DNA from: Harmonia axyridis
Lineage: Eukaryota > Arthropoda > Insecta > Coleoptera > Coccinellidae
Direction: 5' to 3'
NCBI RefSeq assembly: GCF_914767665.1
Contig: NC_059506.1
Coordinates: 744,001 to 808,000 of the forward strand
DNA: 64,000 bases
Below are positions 10,774 through 23,002 of this stretch, piece by piece. The notes beneath the pieces are model-generated. The model saw only the letters and a program-made list of their open reading frames with translations, had not been told where the DNA came from and made no database searches. The number at the start of each line of letters is the position of its first letter. Position 1 is the first letter of the stretch. A program made the translations under genes and the position numbers.

Positions 10774-11025
10774 GAGCCAATTGCGCTCTTGGAGGCCACA
10801 GAACTATTTAAAGGTATGTATGTGGTATTGAAGGTTGCAATTGGCGCATAACTTCATGCCAACGCCGAGGCCAACGCTTTCCTGATTTTTTTCAAATGAA
10901 TATTATATGGTTCAGTTAACGCTATAAACACGAAAATTTTGTATGGAGCTTGATACTGCAGTTATTCTACTTGGTTATCCAAGTCATGATCCAGATTTCA
11001 TAGCCCTGTTTCAGAGATATATAAC

Positions 11026-11959
11026 GGGTGTTTTTTTTCGAGGTATATAACTTTAAGTTGGCATTACTGTTCAAGATGGCGACCGATTTAACAGCTGTCA
11101 AGTGATTTATTCTCAGTTTGGTTTGGCAATTCATCATGAATAGACTCACGCCTGAACAACGCTTGCAAATAGTGCAATTTTATTTCGAAAATAATGGTTC
11201 TGTGCGGAATACGTATCGCGCACTACGTCCATTTTATTTTGTTTAGCGATGAAGCGCACTTCTGGTTGAATGGCTAAGTCAACAAACAAAACTGCCGGAT
11301 TTGGAGTGAAGCTAATCCTCAAGTGTATGTCGAAACACCGTTACATCGAGAAAAACTCTGTTTGGTGCGCTTTATGGACTGGTGGAATCATTAGTCCGTA
11401 CTTCTTCAAAAACGATGATGGCCAGAACGTTACAGTCAATGGTGATCGGTATAGAGCCGTGATTACTAACTTTTTCATTCCTGAATTGAACAACCATGAT
11501 GTCTAGTAGCTGTGGTTCTAACAAGACGGCGCAACATGTCACACAGCTCGTGCCACAATCGATTTATTGAAAGACACATTTGGTGACCGCCTAATTTCAC
11601 GTTTTGGACCTGTGAATTGGCCTCCAAGATCTTGTGATTTAACACCGCTAGACTACTTACTGGGGGGCTATATAAAGTCATTATTCTATGCGGAAAAACC
11701 ACAAACCCTTGACCATTTGGAAGACAACATTCGCCGTGTTATTGCCGATATACGGCCACAAATGTTGGAAAAAGTGATCGAAAATTGGACGTCCAGATTG
11801 GACTACATCCGAGCCAGCCGTGGCGGTCATAAGCCAGAAATCATATTTAAAATGTAATGCCACAAGATTATCTTGCGAATAAATAAAATTCATGTCAATC
11901 GAATGATCCGTCGTTGTTTTATTGCAATTTAAAGTTCTATAGCTCTAAAAAAAACACCC
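11026..11959 (+). mobile_element. Rosa-like (DD41D) relic, copy 2
   Basis: A full-length copy of the deleted family from GGGTGTTTTTTTTCGAG to AAAAAAACACCC, with TA in both flanks (TAAC before, CATTA after). The same internal deletion joint as copy 1 is at about 11218-11245. A stop at about 11504 (DV then TAG) and small frame shifts split the catalytic domain into 11270-11506 and 11567-11857. It therefore encodes no functional transposase. Confidence 0.85.
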
Positions 11960-12135
11960 ATTATTAGACCGGTGAATTTCCACCTAGAAATCGCTAGATA
12001 CTAAATATATATCAAGTGAGAATATTTTTTTTATTCTTTGGCAAATCCGTTCATTCTACTATAACTACCTTGTAGAACAAAATAGTGCGAGAATATGTCA
12101 GATGCACACAAATTTCATAGTTATATTTTATTTTA

Positions 12136-12682
12136 TACAGGGTGGCCATTTGAAAACGAAACAGACGAGATTACAGACGAAATAAAGTTTTTCGATAGAA
12201 ATGCTCGGACAGGTCGATTTCTGTTTCGAGGGGGACAACTTAAGATGTAGGTTACGGACGCATAGCGCTTCAACCCTTGCTGCTACAATCCCCACCCCAA
12301 TTTTTGAATAGGGAAGATGGGGTGAGTGATACCTCATTTGAAAGGTATTTTTATACTGATTTCAGCACAGTAATTGTTTTTTCATTTTATGCATTAGTTC
12401 TCGAAATATTCTTAACTAAGTATTTGAAAATGAAGTGGTGTTTTCATGGCACTTGTAGTGTTTTGTGAAAAAATTTAAATTGAGGTATCACTCACCCCTT
12501 CTTCCCTATTCAAAAATTGGGGGTGGGGATTGTAGCAGCAAGGGTTGAAGCGCTATGCGTCCGTAACCTACATCTTAAGTTGTCCCCCTCGAAACAGAAA
12601 TCGACCTGTCCGAGCATTTCTATCGAAAAACTTTATTTCGTCTGTAATCTCGTCTGTTTCGTTTTCAAATGGCCACCCTGTA
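12136..12682. mobile_element. 547-bp fold-back element, arms about 205 bp
   Basis: The left arm TACAGGGTGGCCATTTGAAA is mirrored at the right end, closing at 12682 in GGCCACCCTGTA. The spacer is about 130 bp and AT-rich. The arms include a G-rich block (GGGGGACAACTTAAGATGTA) whose reverse complement is exact in the right arm. No coding capacity. Confidence 0.85.
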
Positions 12683-12839
12683 TACTTAGTTCATGAAACA
12701 TTTGGGGATAAAGGCATTAGCTTGGCCTTCGTCATTCTATAATGACATTTCGAGTTCAGTTAATTTTCCAAATGAATTTCATGAAGCAATAGTAATTGCT
12801 ATTTTGAAGTCTGGTAAAATTGTCAGGCAGGTTTTAGAA

Positions 12840-14215
12840 AAATAGAAATCGTTCTGATCAGGTTCTTAGTTTAACTACTCTCAATGAATCAGGTTTCTAT
12901 AATAAGTTGAAAACAGGAGCTGTCTTCGTGAATTTATTTGCAGCTTTCGATACAATGTGGAAGGATGGTTTGATTGAAAAACTACATAATCATTTGATGA
13001 TTCGTTTGATTGAAAACATTTAATTTGACAAGAGACTTCGTGTTTTTATTGTTGACAAAAGTATCTAGTAGTTTCAAAACGTTGAATAATGGACTTCCGT
13101 ATGAATCGGTTTTGTCTCCCATACTTCTCAATTTATACTCGTGTGACATCCCTGTTACCTTATCTGAGAAATTCATTTATGCCGATGATATTGCTCTTTT
13201 GTTTCGTCCTATGAAAATGGACTAGTTTAGTGATGTTGATAATACTATATTTGACCCGATAGCATTAAAATATAGAGCAAAACTGATAAATCAGTGAAAA
13301 ATTTTTGAAAATCCATCAATAAATGACTGAGAAATAGATTATTTAAATTTACGTATTTTAGCGCGGAACGTCTTTGGTCTGTGACGTCACGGCTCTTGCC
13401 TGTGATCGCTACACCATAAATTACGTTTAAATACTTAGCCGCGCCAAGGCTCTCGCGCCGTTTGTAGTTGTACAGTGTAGTTTTAAATCGAGTTTTGTTT
13501 TTATGTCACCATAATGGAAGAAGGCTTCGTGAAGAACAAAGTGACAATTTACCTAAAATAGATAGTGATGGAGCTTTTTTCTTCAAATCCATCTTATGTC
13601 AGTGCAGAAATGAAAGGAGTTAAACTTTTCAAGTAAGTATCTACTTTTGAGTTTGCTTCATCATGGTTCAACTCATAACGATGATTTATTTAAAAAACGT
13701 TTCATAAAGAGTTTGTAGTTGAGTACTGGTTGTTGAAGTCTATCAATGGCAAAACATATTTATGTGAGGAGTAAAAAGTAAAAAGAGAAAAAAGTAATTT
13801 ATATGTATGTATATAGTAAGTTATTTCAGCCATCGTGTACCGAACAAAACACGACACGAACGGCACAAGTGATTGTACACCAATGAATTCGTAAGCACTC
13901 TGCGAATACCAGTCGTCTAGTGTGTGACGTCACGACACTTACAAGTACTATGAAATTATTCTTCCAAGCGCAACTTCAAAGTCCCATAACTTTTTCATTT
14001 CTAGAGATATTTCAATGATTCTTCCCAATTTTTGTTTAATTTTACTTAAATTTTTAGAATTGATCCATAACAAAAAAATGAAAACTAGTCCATTCTGTCT
14101 TGAATCATAATTATACTGCCAAATATTTTGGAGTTAAACTTGATTCTTCTTTGAATTTTCAATTCTGAACTGGTCGAAGAATACCAATGCTTTCTGCCTT
14201 TGTGTTTTAAATAAT
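12840..14215 (+). mobile_element. Degraded LINE reverse transcriptase, interrupted at 13222-14083
   Basis: Plus-strand fragments in sequence order: LFAAFDTMWKDGLIEKL (12945-12990), TLNNGLPYESVLSPILLNLY (13080-13137), FIYADDIALLF (13172-13204, the YADD catalytic box). After an 860-bp interruption come NHNYTAKYFGVKLDSSLNF (14103-14160). The order matches the palm and thumb of a jockey-like reverse transcriptase. Stops and frame shifts are frequent. CTAG occurs on both sides of the interruption, a possible 4-bp target duplication of the inserted DNA. Confidence 0.7.
13222..14083. mobile_element. Insertion in the LINE with two TGACGTCA palindromes, origin unknown
   Basis: The inserted DNA contains GTGACGTCACG twice (about 13381 and 13924, the consensus cAMP-response/CREB palindrome) and a locally GC-rich block at 13355-13465. 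At 13562-13635 a short frame reads SNPSYVSAEMKGVK and ends at a GTAAGT splice-donor-like site. That peptide looks like the opening of a widely dispersed arthropod repeat-encoded protein family, but I cannot prove it. It may be the 5' end of a gene-carrying element or a processed insertion. Confidence 0.35.
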
Positions 14216-14840
14216 CCAACTATAGATAATAAAAAAACAAAAAAAAATAAATCGGAATAAAAAAAAAGAAAAACCTTAACTAATCGCCTCAGCCGCTTTT
14301 CTTTAACTTAGTCACCAGTGTTGACCAGTCTCTGTTGTTTCCTGCGACGTTGCTCTATTCACTATTCATTTCTTCCCAGTCTTTTGCGTTATGTAGAACG
14401 AAATCTCACACTAAAGTCTCGAATCATCAACAACTATTGACAAATATCTGTTACTGCCAGTTTTGCCCCTGTTCAATTAATATTCCAAGTTCCCCCTGAG
14501 AGAAGATACTCATTGGGGATAGACACGAAGAGACAACCTTTGCATCGAACACCCGCATAGCTGCATAAACCCTCATGATCGTGATTTGAATTAATTTTTC
14601 CTTTGAAAATCTTTATAGGACATCTCAATATCGAACACGAACTGTTTCATGGAAATTGCAAATTTGTTCGCATATCCGCCAAGGACAGATTACTCTCTGC
14701 GGTATTACAAAAACTTCTAAATTTACGTCAATTGTCGCAACGGAAATCAGAGCACGCTCTAGAGACCAGCAAACCGATATTTTGCCGCGGCAGCGAATAT
14801 TGGAAGGCGGCATTTTTAATTTTCTTCAAAAAATGCGAAT
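14216..14840. other. No gene recognised
   Basis: An A-rich run at 14228-14275 could be the poly(A) end of the LINE just upstream. The rest is unremarkable unique-looking sequence. The overlapping open frames at 14603-14905 have no protein-like composition. Confidence 0.4.
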
Positions 14841-14875
14841 TCCTAGTAGTCCGGGAGCCAGGTGCAAATTTGGTT

Positions 14876-15560
14876 GATTATTTCCTCTCGAGAGATACTT
14901 GGTGAGATGCATCAGATAATAGTAATAAAAAGCCTTGTGAACGCCAGCTACGACTCGGTTGGGGGGGAGAGCGGCGGCAGCCCCCCAAACACGAAAAAAA
15001 AATAAATTCAGTCATTTCCTCCCAACTGAACATTTGTCAAATTGTAGCTAAGCCAATATCTAGACGAAAAAATACAATCAGCTGGCTATAGCATGGTGGA
15101 TTATACGTCAGCTGGTACCTCAAACATGAAGAAAAAATTATATTTTCAATGACAGCTCTGACAGCGACTCTGATACTGAATCAGAGAGTGGAAGTAACTA
15201 AATATTATTGTGCAACATGTGGAGAAAGTCCTTTTCTCGCGAGTGTGGCACTCTCTGATTCATTATCAGAGTCTCTGTCAGAGATGTCATGAAAAAAATT
15301 TTTTTTCATGTTTGAGGCACCAGCTGACGTATAATCCACCATGCTATAGCCAGCTGATTGTATTTTTTCGTTTAGATATTGAGTTAGCTACAATTTGACA
15401 AATTTTCTGTTGGGAGGAAATGACTGAATTTATTTTTTTTTTCTTCGTGTTTGGGGGGCTGCCACCGCTCTCCCCCCCAGCAGAGCCGCAGCTGACGTTC
15501 ACGAGGCTTTTTATTACTACTACCTGATGCATTCTACTAATTACCATTTGAGAGGAACTT
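14876..15560. mobile_element. Fold-back element of about 0.65 kb with G/C-rich block in the arms
   Basis: Left-arm sequence GATGCATCAGATAATAGTAA and AATAAAAAGCC (from 14906) recurs inverted at the right (to about 15532). A striking run, GGGGGGGAGAGCGG in the left arm and CCGCTCTCCCCCCC in the right, is conserved. Weaker symmetry extends outwards to about 14876 and 15560. The centre carries a second inverted pair (CTGACAG/CTGTCAG class) around 15150-15290. The ORFs seen in both strands are arm shadows. Confidence 0.75.
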
Positions 15561-15845
15561 GGTCATGTATATCTGTTACTGGTTGCCGGACTATAGAAGA
15601 ATGTATTAATCAATGTTTTCTTATTAGGTGTACAACTTTGCTTTCACCGTTTTGCAGATGGCTGTAGCGGTAAGTGGTTGTCGAAATAAATAGATCGTAG
15701 ATGTCATACAATAAGCTTAGGTATTTGTAAACATAACGAAATATTAGTCGATTTGTGTCAGCATCATAAAGTTATTCTCGATTAAACATGTGAGCTTACG
15801 AGCCAAATTCTCGTCATTTGCGGGAGGTTTAAATTTTCTGCTTTA

Positions 15846-16237
15846 ATATGAAGAAATCTGCGGCTGAGGCCCATCGAATACTCTTAAATACATATGGTGA
15901 GGCCACTTTTAGTTTCAACGCTTCAAGAACGGTCAATTTGACTTTGAGAGAACCAGAGAGAAGGTTTTTGAAGATGCAGAATTGGAGGAATTACTTGATT
16001 AAGACTCGTGTCAAACGCAACAAGAATTGGCAGGATCTTTGGAAGTGACGCAACAAGCCATTTTAAAATGCCTGAAAGTCGTGGGAACGATACAGAAACA
16101 AGGAAATTGGGTGCCGTACGAGTTCAAGCCGAAAGATGTTGAACGGAGTTTGTTTGCTTGTGAACAGCTGCTTTCAAGGCAAAGACGGAAGGGATTTATG
16201 CATTGCATTGTGACTGGAGACGAATGTTGTCTTCCAC
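15846..16237 (+). mobile_element. Irritans-type mariner fragment
   Basis: The first frame (from 15848) gives KKSAAEAHRILLNTYGEAT, the mariner N-terminal helix-turn-helix. A second frame from about 15985 gives LAGSLEVTQQAILKCLKVVG, then IQKQGNWVPYE, DVERSLFACEQLL and HCIVTGDE, the first catalytic Asp box (usually IVTGDEKW). The fragment stops exactly at GDE, where sequence of an oppositely oriented rosa-like element begins. The rest of the DD34D domain is missing. Confidence 0.8.
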
Positions 16238-16929
16238 ATGATCAAGGGTTTGTGCCTTATCCGCATAGACCAATGACTTTACATAGCCCCACAGAAACTA
16301 GTCTAGCGGTGTTAAATCACAAGATCTTGGAGGCCAATTCACAGGTCCAAAACGTGAAATTAGGCGGTCACCAAACGTGTCTTTCAATAAATCGATTGTG
16401 GCACGAGTTGTGTGACATGTTGCGCCGTCTTGTTGGAACCACAGCTCCTGGACATCATGATTGTTCAAATCAGGAATGAAAAAGTAAGTAATCATGGCTC
16501 TATACCGATCACCATTGACTGTAACGTTCTGGCCATCATCGTTTTTGAAGATGTACGGACCAATGATTCCACCAGCCCATAAAGCGCACCAAACAGTCAG
16601 TTTTTCTGGATGTAACGGTGTTTCGACATACACTTGAGGATTAGCTTTACTCCAAATGCGGCAGTTTTGTTTGTTGACGTAGCCATTCAACCAGAAGTGC
16701 GCTTCATCGCTAAACAAAATAAAATGGACGTAGTGCACGATACGTATTCCGCACAGAACAATTATTTTCAAAATAAAATTGCACTATTTGCAAGCGTTGT
16801 TCAAACGTGAGTCTATTCATGATGAATTGCCAAACCAAACTGAGAATAAATCACTTGACAGCTGTAAAATCGGTCGCCATCTTGAACAGTAATGCCAACT
16901 TAAAGTTATATACCTCGAAAAAAACACCC
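16238..16929 (-). mobile_element. Rosa-like (DD41D) relic, copy 3, truncated
   Basis: Minus-strand copy whose 5' terminus with the CACCC tip is at 16929. It retains the family's internal deletion, and the catalytic domain is open from 16771 to 16298 with FSDEAHFWLNG and FQQDGATCH. Its 3' end is missing; it is cut off at about 16238, joined to the mariner fragment. Confidence 0.8.
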
Positions 16930-17591
16930 GTCATATGAGTATTGAAGTATTGAATAATTTCTTTTAATTCCAACGAATTCCACAGATGGTTTTTTTTCTA
17001 AGCAGATTAATCTGATACTTGAATTCAATTCATATAGTTTATTCATTAGAGAACATTTATTGTTATTGTATTTCATTCCACGTGTTCTAAATCATCTTAT
17101 TCTATTTAAATTTGAATCCATAAAAAATAACTACACTTAATATATTTTACCTTTCCTGAAAAACTTTTTATAACAAAGTGTGGAGTTTCCCACACTAAAT
17201 CTCACCAAATTCACCAATCACCCCTTCCTTTTTTGCTCAGTAAAAAACCCCAAACCAGCAAGGGCGCCGATTTGTATTTTTCATTTTTGCCGGGTTGGCA
17301 GGAACGTTAGAGCGAGAAATTATCAGTATTCTTCATAATGTGAAAGCACAAGAGCTGAGTGGTTATAAAAGAAGTAAATGACATGAAAAAGTCATAATAG
17401 GCCCATAGGTTTGTAGATACGCCGAGGGAATTCTCTAACGATAATTTTTCCGAGTAGCAAGCGCAAGCAATTTTATCCATTTCCTCCATTTAATTCCATT
17501 TCCCCCACTGTCTTATATAAATTGAGTTTGGTTTTCTCCATGGGGAGAAAGTGAAAAGAAGACGTACCGTCTCGTCAATTTTACAGCTAAC
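16930..17591. other. No gene recognised
   Basis: AT-rich DNA between two transposon relics, with no supported frame on either strand. Confidence 0.4.
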
Positions 17592-20206
17592 GGGTGTTTT
17601 TTTTCGAGGTATATAACTTTAAGTTGGCATTACTGTTCAAGATGTCGACCGATATGATAGCTGTCAAGTGATCTCTTCTCAGTTTGGTTTGGCAATTCAT
17701 GATGAATAGACTCACGCCTGAACAACGCTTGCAAATAGTGCAATTTTATTTCGAAAATAATGGTTCTGTGCGGAATACGTATCGCGCACTACGTCCATTT
17801 TATTTTGTATAGCGATGAAGGGCACTTCTGCTTGAATGGCTCCGTCAACAAGCTGCCGCATTTGGAGTGAAGCTAATCCTCAAGTGTATGTCGAAACACC
17901 GTTACATCCAGAAAAACTGACTGTTTGGTGCGCTTTATGGGCTGGTGGAATCATTGGTCCGTACTTCTTCAAAAACGATGATGGCCAGAACGTTACAGTC
18001 AATGATGATCGGTATAGAGCCATGATTACTAACTTTTTCATTCAGGGCCCCCGCAAGGGACATCAACGCCCGCGTGCGGAACATATTTTGGCGCCCCTTA
18101 AAGGGGGGAGGTGGAGAAAAGCACTGCTTGATAATCGAAATTTTTTTTGTTTTGTTAAGAATTTAGTGTAGAATGGTTGAAAATCTATCAGCAACCTTCA
18201 TTGCCTTAAGAACTTTATGGTGTTAGTTGTAACATAATACATTTTTAATGTGTTTCAAAACTTAAGCTGTATTCTTCTATAAATTATTCATAAAGGCATA
18301 AACATTTAATTAGGATCAATGCAGAAATTTAATGGATGTTTTTCTAGATTTGGCTGTTGCAATTTTTTTTATATAATCAATCAATTTTATCGAGTATCTC
18401 TTGCTCTATATCTAAGATTGCCAATCCAGAAAATCTTTCTTTTGACATGGTAGACTTCAAAAAGTTTTCAATTATTTTTAATTTAGTGAATGATCTCTTA
18501 CCAGAAGCAACAGACACAGGTAAAGTGAGAAGGATTCTTGAGGCAATACTAAGATTCGGTAGAGAAGAAGTAAGATTATTTTCGAAAATATATTGTAGAA
18601 TTTCAAGAGGATTTTCGCTTCAGATAATGAAAACAATCTTAGGGCTTTTATCTCGTTGAATAAATCATGTTCTTTCACGTCAGCCTTTTTTTTCCTGATC
18701 AGTTAGCTTTTGTTGAAGAGCATGACAGCATTTTAATAGATATTTATCATTTAATTTAAGAATATCACAAACAAACAAACAACAAACAAAACAAACAAAC
18801 AAACAAAAAACGTTATCGTAAACCTACTATTTAAGGAACTTAGTGTTTGATCAATTATTTTCAAAAAAAAATTTATTTTAAAAGCGATTTTTTGATCTTG
18901 AGGTGCCTCATCCGTCTGTTCATAATCGAACAATTTTGGTTTATACTTTCGTCTTACAGTATATAATAGAGAAAAACCTTGATCTATCTCAAGAGCAGCC
19001 GCTAGTTTTCCAGCTTCCGCAAGTTTTTACTCGAGAACATTATCATCCCTATAATTTTTGAAATGATCAACTAAATTCTTCAAATAGTTTTGGCACACTT
19101 TAATGTCAATCGCTACACTTTGCATCATTTTGCTTACAATATTAATCTGGAATGAAACATCATAAGAAATTATTATACTTCAAATAAATTTAAAAGAATG
19201 AATATTTAATAAAAGAGAAATGTCTTTGTCTAGTTTCCATGTTAAAAGTATCATTTTCTGCTATTTCTAAGAGGCTATAACATATTTGAATAAAATAAAA
19301 CTTTAGCATCAATTCTACTTGACCATCTAGTATCACTTAGGGGTTTTAGATGTAACTGAGGATCATGCTTTTTTATAACATTCCAATCTTCTTGTGGATG
19401 AAGAGAAATATATATAAAGTTCTTGTACAATATCAAAAGAGTCCACTGTTTCATTTGAAACCTTAGCAGCATCATTTTCAGTTAAATTTAAGCTGTGTGC
19501 AGCACATGGCGCAAAAAATGCCCTAGGATTAGCATCGAGTATGCGTTTTTGTAAACCAATATCTGGCTATTTCATGCCGATTGCGACGTTCGGAAACTTG
19601 TATAAATTGCGAAAAAGAAGTTTGGAAAAAAAAATTGTTGAAAAAATTTGAAAGAATCTTTTTCGAAAACCTTTGGTCTCTCGGTTCTTCATGCGGTCTA
19701 TAAGAGGTTTTGGCGCCCTTTTAGAGTGGCGCCCGCGTGCGGTGCACGCGTTGCACGCGCGGTTGCGGGGGCCCTGTTTTCATTCCTGAATTGAACAACC
19801 ATGATGTCCAGGAGCTGTGGTTCCAACAAGACGGCGCAACATGTCACACAGCTCGTGCCACAATCGATTTATTGAAAGACACATTTGGTGACCGCCTAAT
19901 TTCACGTTTTGGACCTGTGAATTGGCCTCCAAGATCTTGTGATTTAACATGGATAAGCCACAAACCCTTGACCATTTGGAAGACAACATTCGCCGTTTTA
20001 TTGCCGATATACGGCCACAAATGTTGGAAAAATTGGACGTCTAGATTGGACTACATCCGAGCCAGCGTAGGCGGTCATATGCCAGAAATCAAATTTAAAA
20101 TGTAATGCCACAAGATTATCTTGCGGATAAATAAAATTCATGTCAATCGAATAATCTATCGTTGTTTTATTGCAATTTAAAGTTCTATAGTTTAAAAAAA
20201 ACACCC
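17592..20206 (+). mobile_element. Rosa-like (DD41D) relic, copy 4, split by a hAT element
   Basis: The left part is 17592-18042 and the right part 19777-20206, with standard tips at both ends. The hAT element 18043-19776 sits between them, flanked by the duplicated octamer TTTTCATT, which occurs once in the other rosa copies. The right part also has a private deletion of about 60 bp around the third catalytic Asp (CDLT joined directly to the region near DKPQTLDHLE). The copy is dead. Confidence 0.85.
18043..19776 (-). mobile_element. hAT element, 1734 bp, copy 1
   Basis: Ends are CAGGGCCCCCGC and GCGGGGGCCCTG (inverted). The perfect 8-bp target duplication TTTTCATT is at 18035-18042 and 19777-19784. 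Minus-strand fragments of a hAT transposase are readable: ANPRAFFAPCAAHSLNL near 19540-19490, then LSDTRWSSRIDAK near 19340-19300, then KPKLFDYEQTDEAPQDQ near 18930. These resemble TTF-zinc-finger/ZMYM-like hAT transposases. Frame breaks and length show it is internally deleted and inactive. An (AAAC)n tract lies at 18769-18810. Confidence 0.85.
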
Positions 20207-20249
20207 TTTACCTGCAGAAAATCCAAATCTCCCACAGTATTTTCTAGAG

Positions 20250-20590
20250 GGGTTTTCCCATGAGGGATTTCAATTTGATATTAAACAAACGTGAATATTT
20301 CAAAAGAAATCAATGGATATTTATTTCATTGTAAAGAGGAATGTATGCCATTAATGATGGAAAACGATATCAACAAAATGGCCACCACGGTTAAGGTTGC
20401 AGCCCAAATCCTTGTAATGAAATTTTTCAAGACCAATGCGCACATTTGCGGCTTTATGTCTTCGATAACTTCACGAATTCCTTCATTACGATTTTCAATC
20501 GATTGTCGGGCATTGACATAGGCCTTGTATTTCATGTGGTCCCAAAGAAAAGAGTCTGAAAGTATTAAATCAAAAGATCCCGTTGGCCAA
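20250..20590 (-). mobile_element. Second mariner-like family (M2), 3' fragment
   Basis: The terminal repeat GGGTTTTCCCATGAGGGATT starts at 20250. The minus strand inside encodes the transposase C-terminal stretch EGIREVIEDIKPQMC. The same pieces recur at 29063-29357, 34487-34700, 36390-38620 and 53694-55724. The remainder of the element is missing. Confidence 0.6.
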
Positions 20591-21614
20591 TATTCAATTT
20601 TCTTGGGGGAGTAATCGAAAAAAAAAATTTGTCGAATATCGGGAAAATAAGCATCAAAACTAATATTTCATTCATCACAGCTTATTACCGGGATTTTATG
20701 ATAATTTGAATTTTCCAGAGGATTTCTTGAAAATTGTTTGGAATTTTTTCTCGAAATTGTTAGCAGATATGACCAAACTACAAAAAACCAATAAGTTTAG
20801 TGTTAAATATGTTTTCACGTTTTTCTCTACTACCAGTGATCCACCAAAAGAAATTTTGAAGAAAAAAAGTGGGCACTGCTTCGAAAAATATATCACCCGG
20901 TAGATTTGCAATCGAAATTGACATATCACATGAGGTGAACTCTAAATTGGAATAACTGCCAAGTTTCAGTCGAATATCTTGTGTTTTGGAGATGTTATGA
21001 AAAAAATATTTAAAAAAAATTAAACTCAAAGAGCATGAACCACGAAAACAAATCGTTTGTTTATAGGACTTTTTTCTTTAATTATCCGGGAATATCTCAT
21101 TTTCGTGTTTAAGTACCTCTAATTTAGGAATTTAGATTTCCTGCCAAATAAAAGTGATTTTGGGGCTTCGTGAATATCTCTCACACCCCACCCTGTAAAA
21201 AATGTTACAGATTTATTTTAGAAATTGTTCAATTATTTGGGGGTTAGATTGAACAATACGCTCAATGTAGTGTGCTGGATTTGGCCTTTCAATTATTTTT
21301 ATATTCTTAATAGTTTTGTTATTATGTTTCATGATATTAAGTGAATAAAGACCTTTATTATTCTTATTATTATTATTTTCGAAATTGGGGAGTACCTACC
21401 GTACTGCAAACTAGGTATGAAAATATTGCATCCCGTTACTACGAAAAAAAACATCTTTTTTGTAGATTCATAACTTATTGAAAATCCCTGACGTTACAAT
21501 AATAGATTTGAAGAGAAAATAGTTTGTGGACGTTTCATAGACAGATTTGTAATATTTCTTATCCTATCTAACGCCTTGAAATTATGATGGTCGAAAAATA
21601 TTTTTCAGAACGGA
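20591..21614. other. No gene recognised
   Basis: AT-rich DNA with a short (ATT)n run at about 21353-21380. Overlapping short frames at 20696-21029 on both strands show no protein-like composition. Confidence 0.4.
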
Positions 21615-21882
21615 GCAACTTGTTTTAGAATATACTATTTCAGAACGGAACATTTCGAATGAAACTTGAAATAAAAATTCATCTTATTCCGAATTAAATT
21701 TGAACAAACGATGAATAGTTTAAATGGTTAATTTTTGTAGCTCAGTATATTATTGAAGAAGGTATATCCGCCTACTGTTGATATTCGAATCCAGTTTTTT
21801 CAATATTAAATGTGTTCGTACGATAATAAAATTACGAAGGAACGCTCAGAATATCAGAAGTAATTGTCATTAACACATCAAG

Positions 21883-22014
21883 ATGCCTAACACTCAGTTT
21901 ACGATTGGCGTAACCCTTTTAGGATTTGGATTGTTTCTATTTATTAGATATTTGGTAGTTACATTGTCAAAACTCGAGGATGAGCATCAGGATGAATTTC
22001 CAAGAGAGGAATAA
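21883..22014 (+). CDS. 43-aa small membrane protein, paralogue A
   Basis: ATG at 21883 and TAA at 22012-22014 enclose 43 codons. Residues 8-28 form one membrane helix (IGVTLLGFGLFLFIRYLVV) and the tail is acidic, ending in the motif DEFPREE. Copy B at 26174 has the same plan and shares MP at the start, a central LG, Y-L at the helix end and EEFP-Q-E in the tail. A poly(A) signal AATAAA lies at 22292. No homologue is known to me. The case for a real gene is the retained open frame, start and layout despite heavy change. The case against is length and lack of family. Likely a microprotein acting at a membrane; function unknown. Confidence 0.5.
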   Translation: MPNTQFTIGVTLLGFGLFLFIRYLVVTLSKLEDEHQDEFPREE

Positions 22015-22291
22015 ATAAGTGACAAGAAATAAAAGGATAGCGATGATAACCAGTAGCAGGAATATTTCATTCTTCAATTCCACACTGAATTAGAATGGAA
22101 ATATGGAAAATATCCAAACCATATAAGTGAACTATGCTACTGGAACTTACTGAGTACGTGGCTGCTGTATTATAGTTTTTATTCAAAGTTTGTCTAATGT
22201 AAAGTTTTATGTTTTGCTCGATATGAATATGAAATATTGTCGTAATGTTGACAACATACGAACTATATCCATTTCATTCTTGAATGTATGA

Positions 22292-22297
22292 AATAAA
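22292..22297 (+). terminator. Poly(A) signal of small ORF A
   Basis: AATAAA about 280 nt after the stop; the same hexamer is conserved in copy B at 26602-26607. Confidence 0.4.
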
Positions 22298-23002
22298 TCA
22301 TTTGATCTGTAATTTTGTTCTACCTGATATTGAAATCCTTCATTTCCTAACAAGATAATATTTGTTATATTCATCCTTAAATTTTATTATAGTTTAACTT
22401 TTTTCATCGAAATAAAACCTCGAATCAATCTTCAAAGATTGAAAACTTAATAAAAAAACTAATTTATTAAAACCAATTCTAAAAATAAATTTCCTCCATG
22501 AAAAAACTCTTAGAATAGATGGCTAACATTCGCATATCAATAAAATTTTCATAACATTCAGATTTTTTCTTCTTGTAAATATACATATAGGCCGTAAAAT
22601 ATTGAGAGATTTGGAAGGAGAATACCATCAAACTGTTATAGACAATGTCCACTCTCATTTGAACGAAACTTTATTATGGAATGATAAATATGTAATATAA
22701 AATATTTTCATCATTTCATATAGAATGAAACCTTCTACCATAATTGGAACTATACCTTTGTTTTCGGGAAAAAATTATCAAAGAAATTAAAAAGAACAAA
22801 AACATATTGATAAATATTACATACCTACTTACAAAAATTAATAGGTCTGTCGTAAAAAGAATTGTAGTGTTGGAGCAATAGATATTCTCAATTTCAAAAT
22901 GTTACATTCTTATGCTTTCAATTTTGTTGTCTCAATTTCATTAGAAAAAATACATTGAAATAGTCCACTTCATTCACTTACACTTTCGAACAATCAAAAC
23001 TA

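Larger units (their letters stand above)
21615..22666. repeat. Duplicated small-ORF unit, copy A
   Basis: This ~1.07-kb unit is repeated at 25905-26974. Upstream of the ATG, 268 bp differ from copy B by two substitutions and one single-base indel. Downstream, similarity of roughly 95% continues to about 22660. The ORF between is the only strongly different part. The leftmost 25 bp (GCAACTTGTTTTAGAATATA) is the tail of the 0.55-kb repeat described at 25378, so the duplication included a repeat end. Confidence 0.85.
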
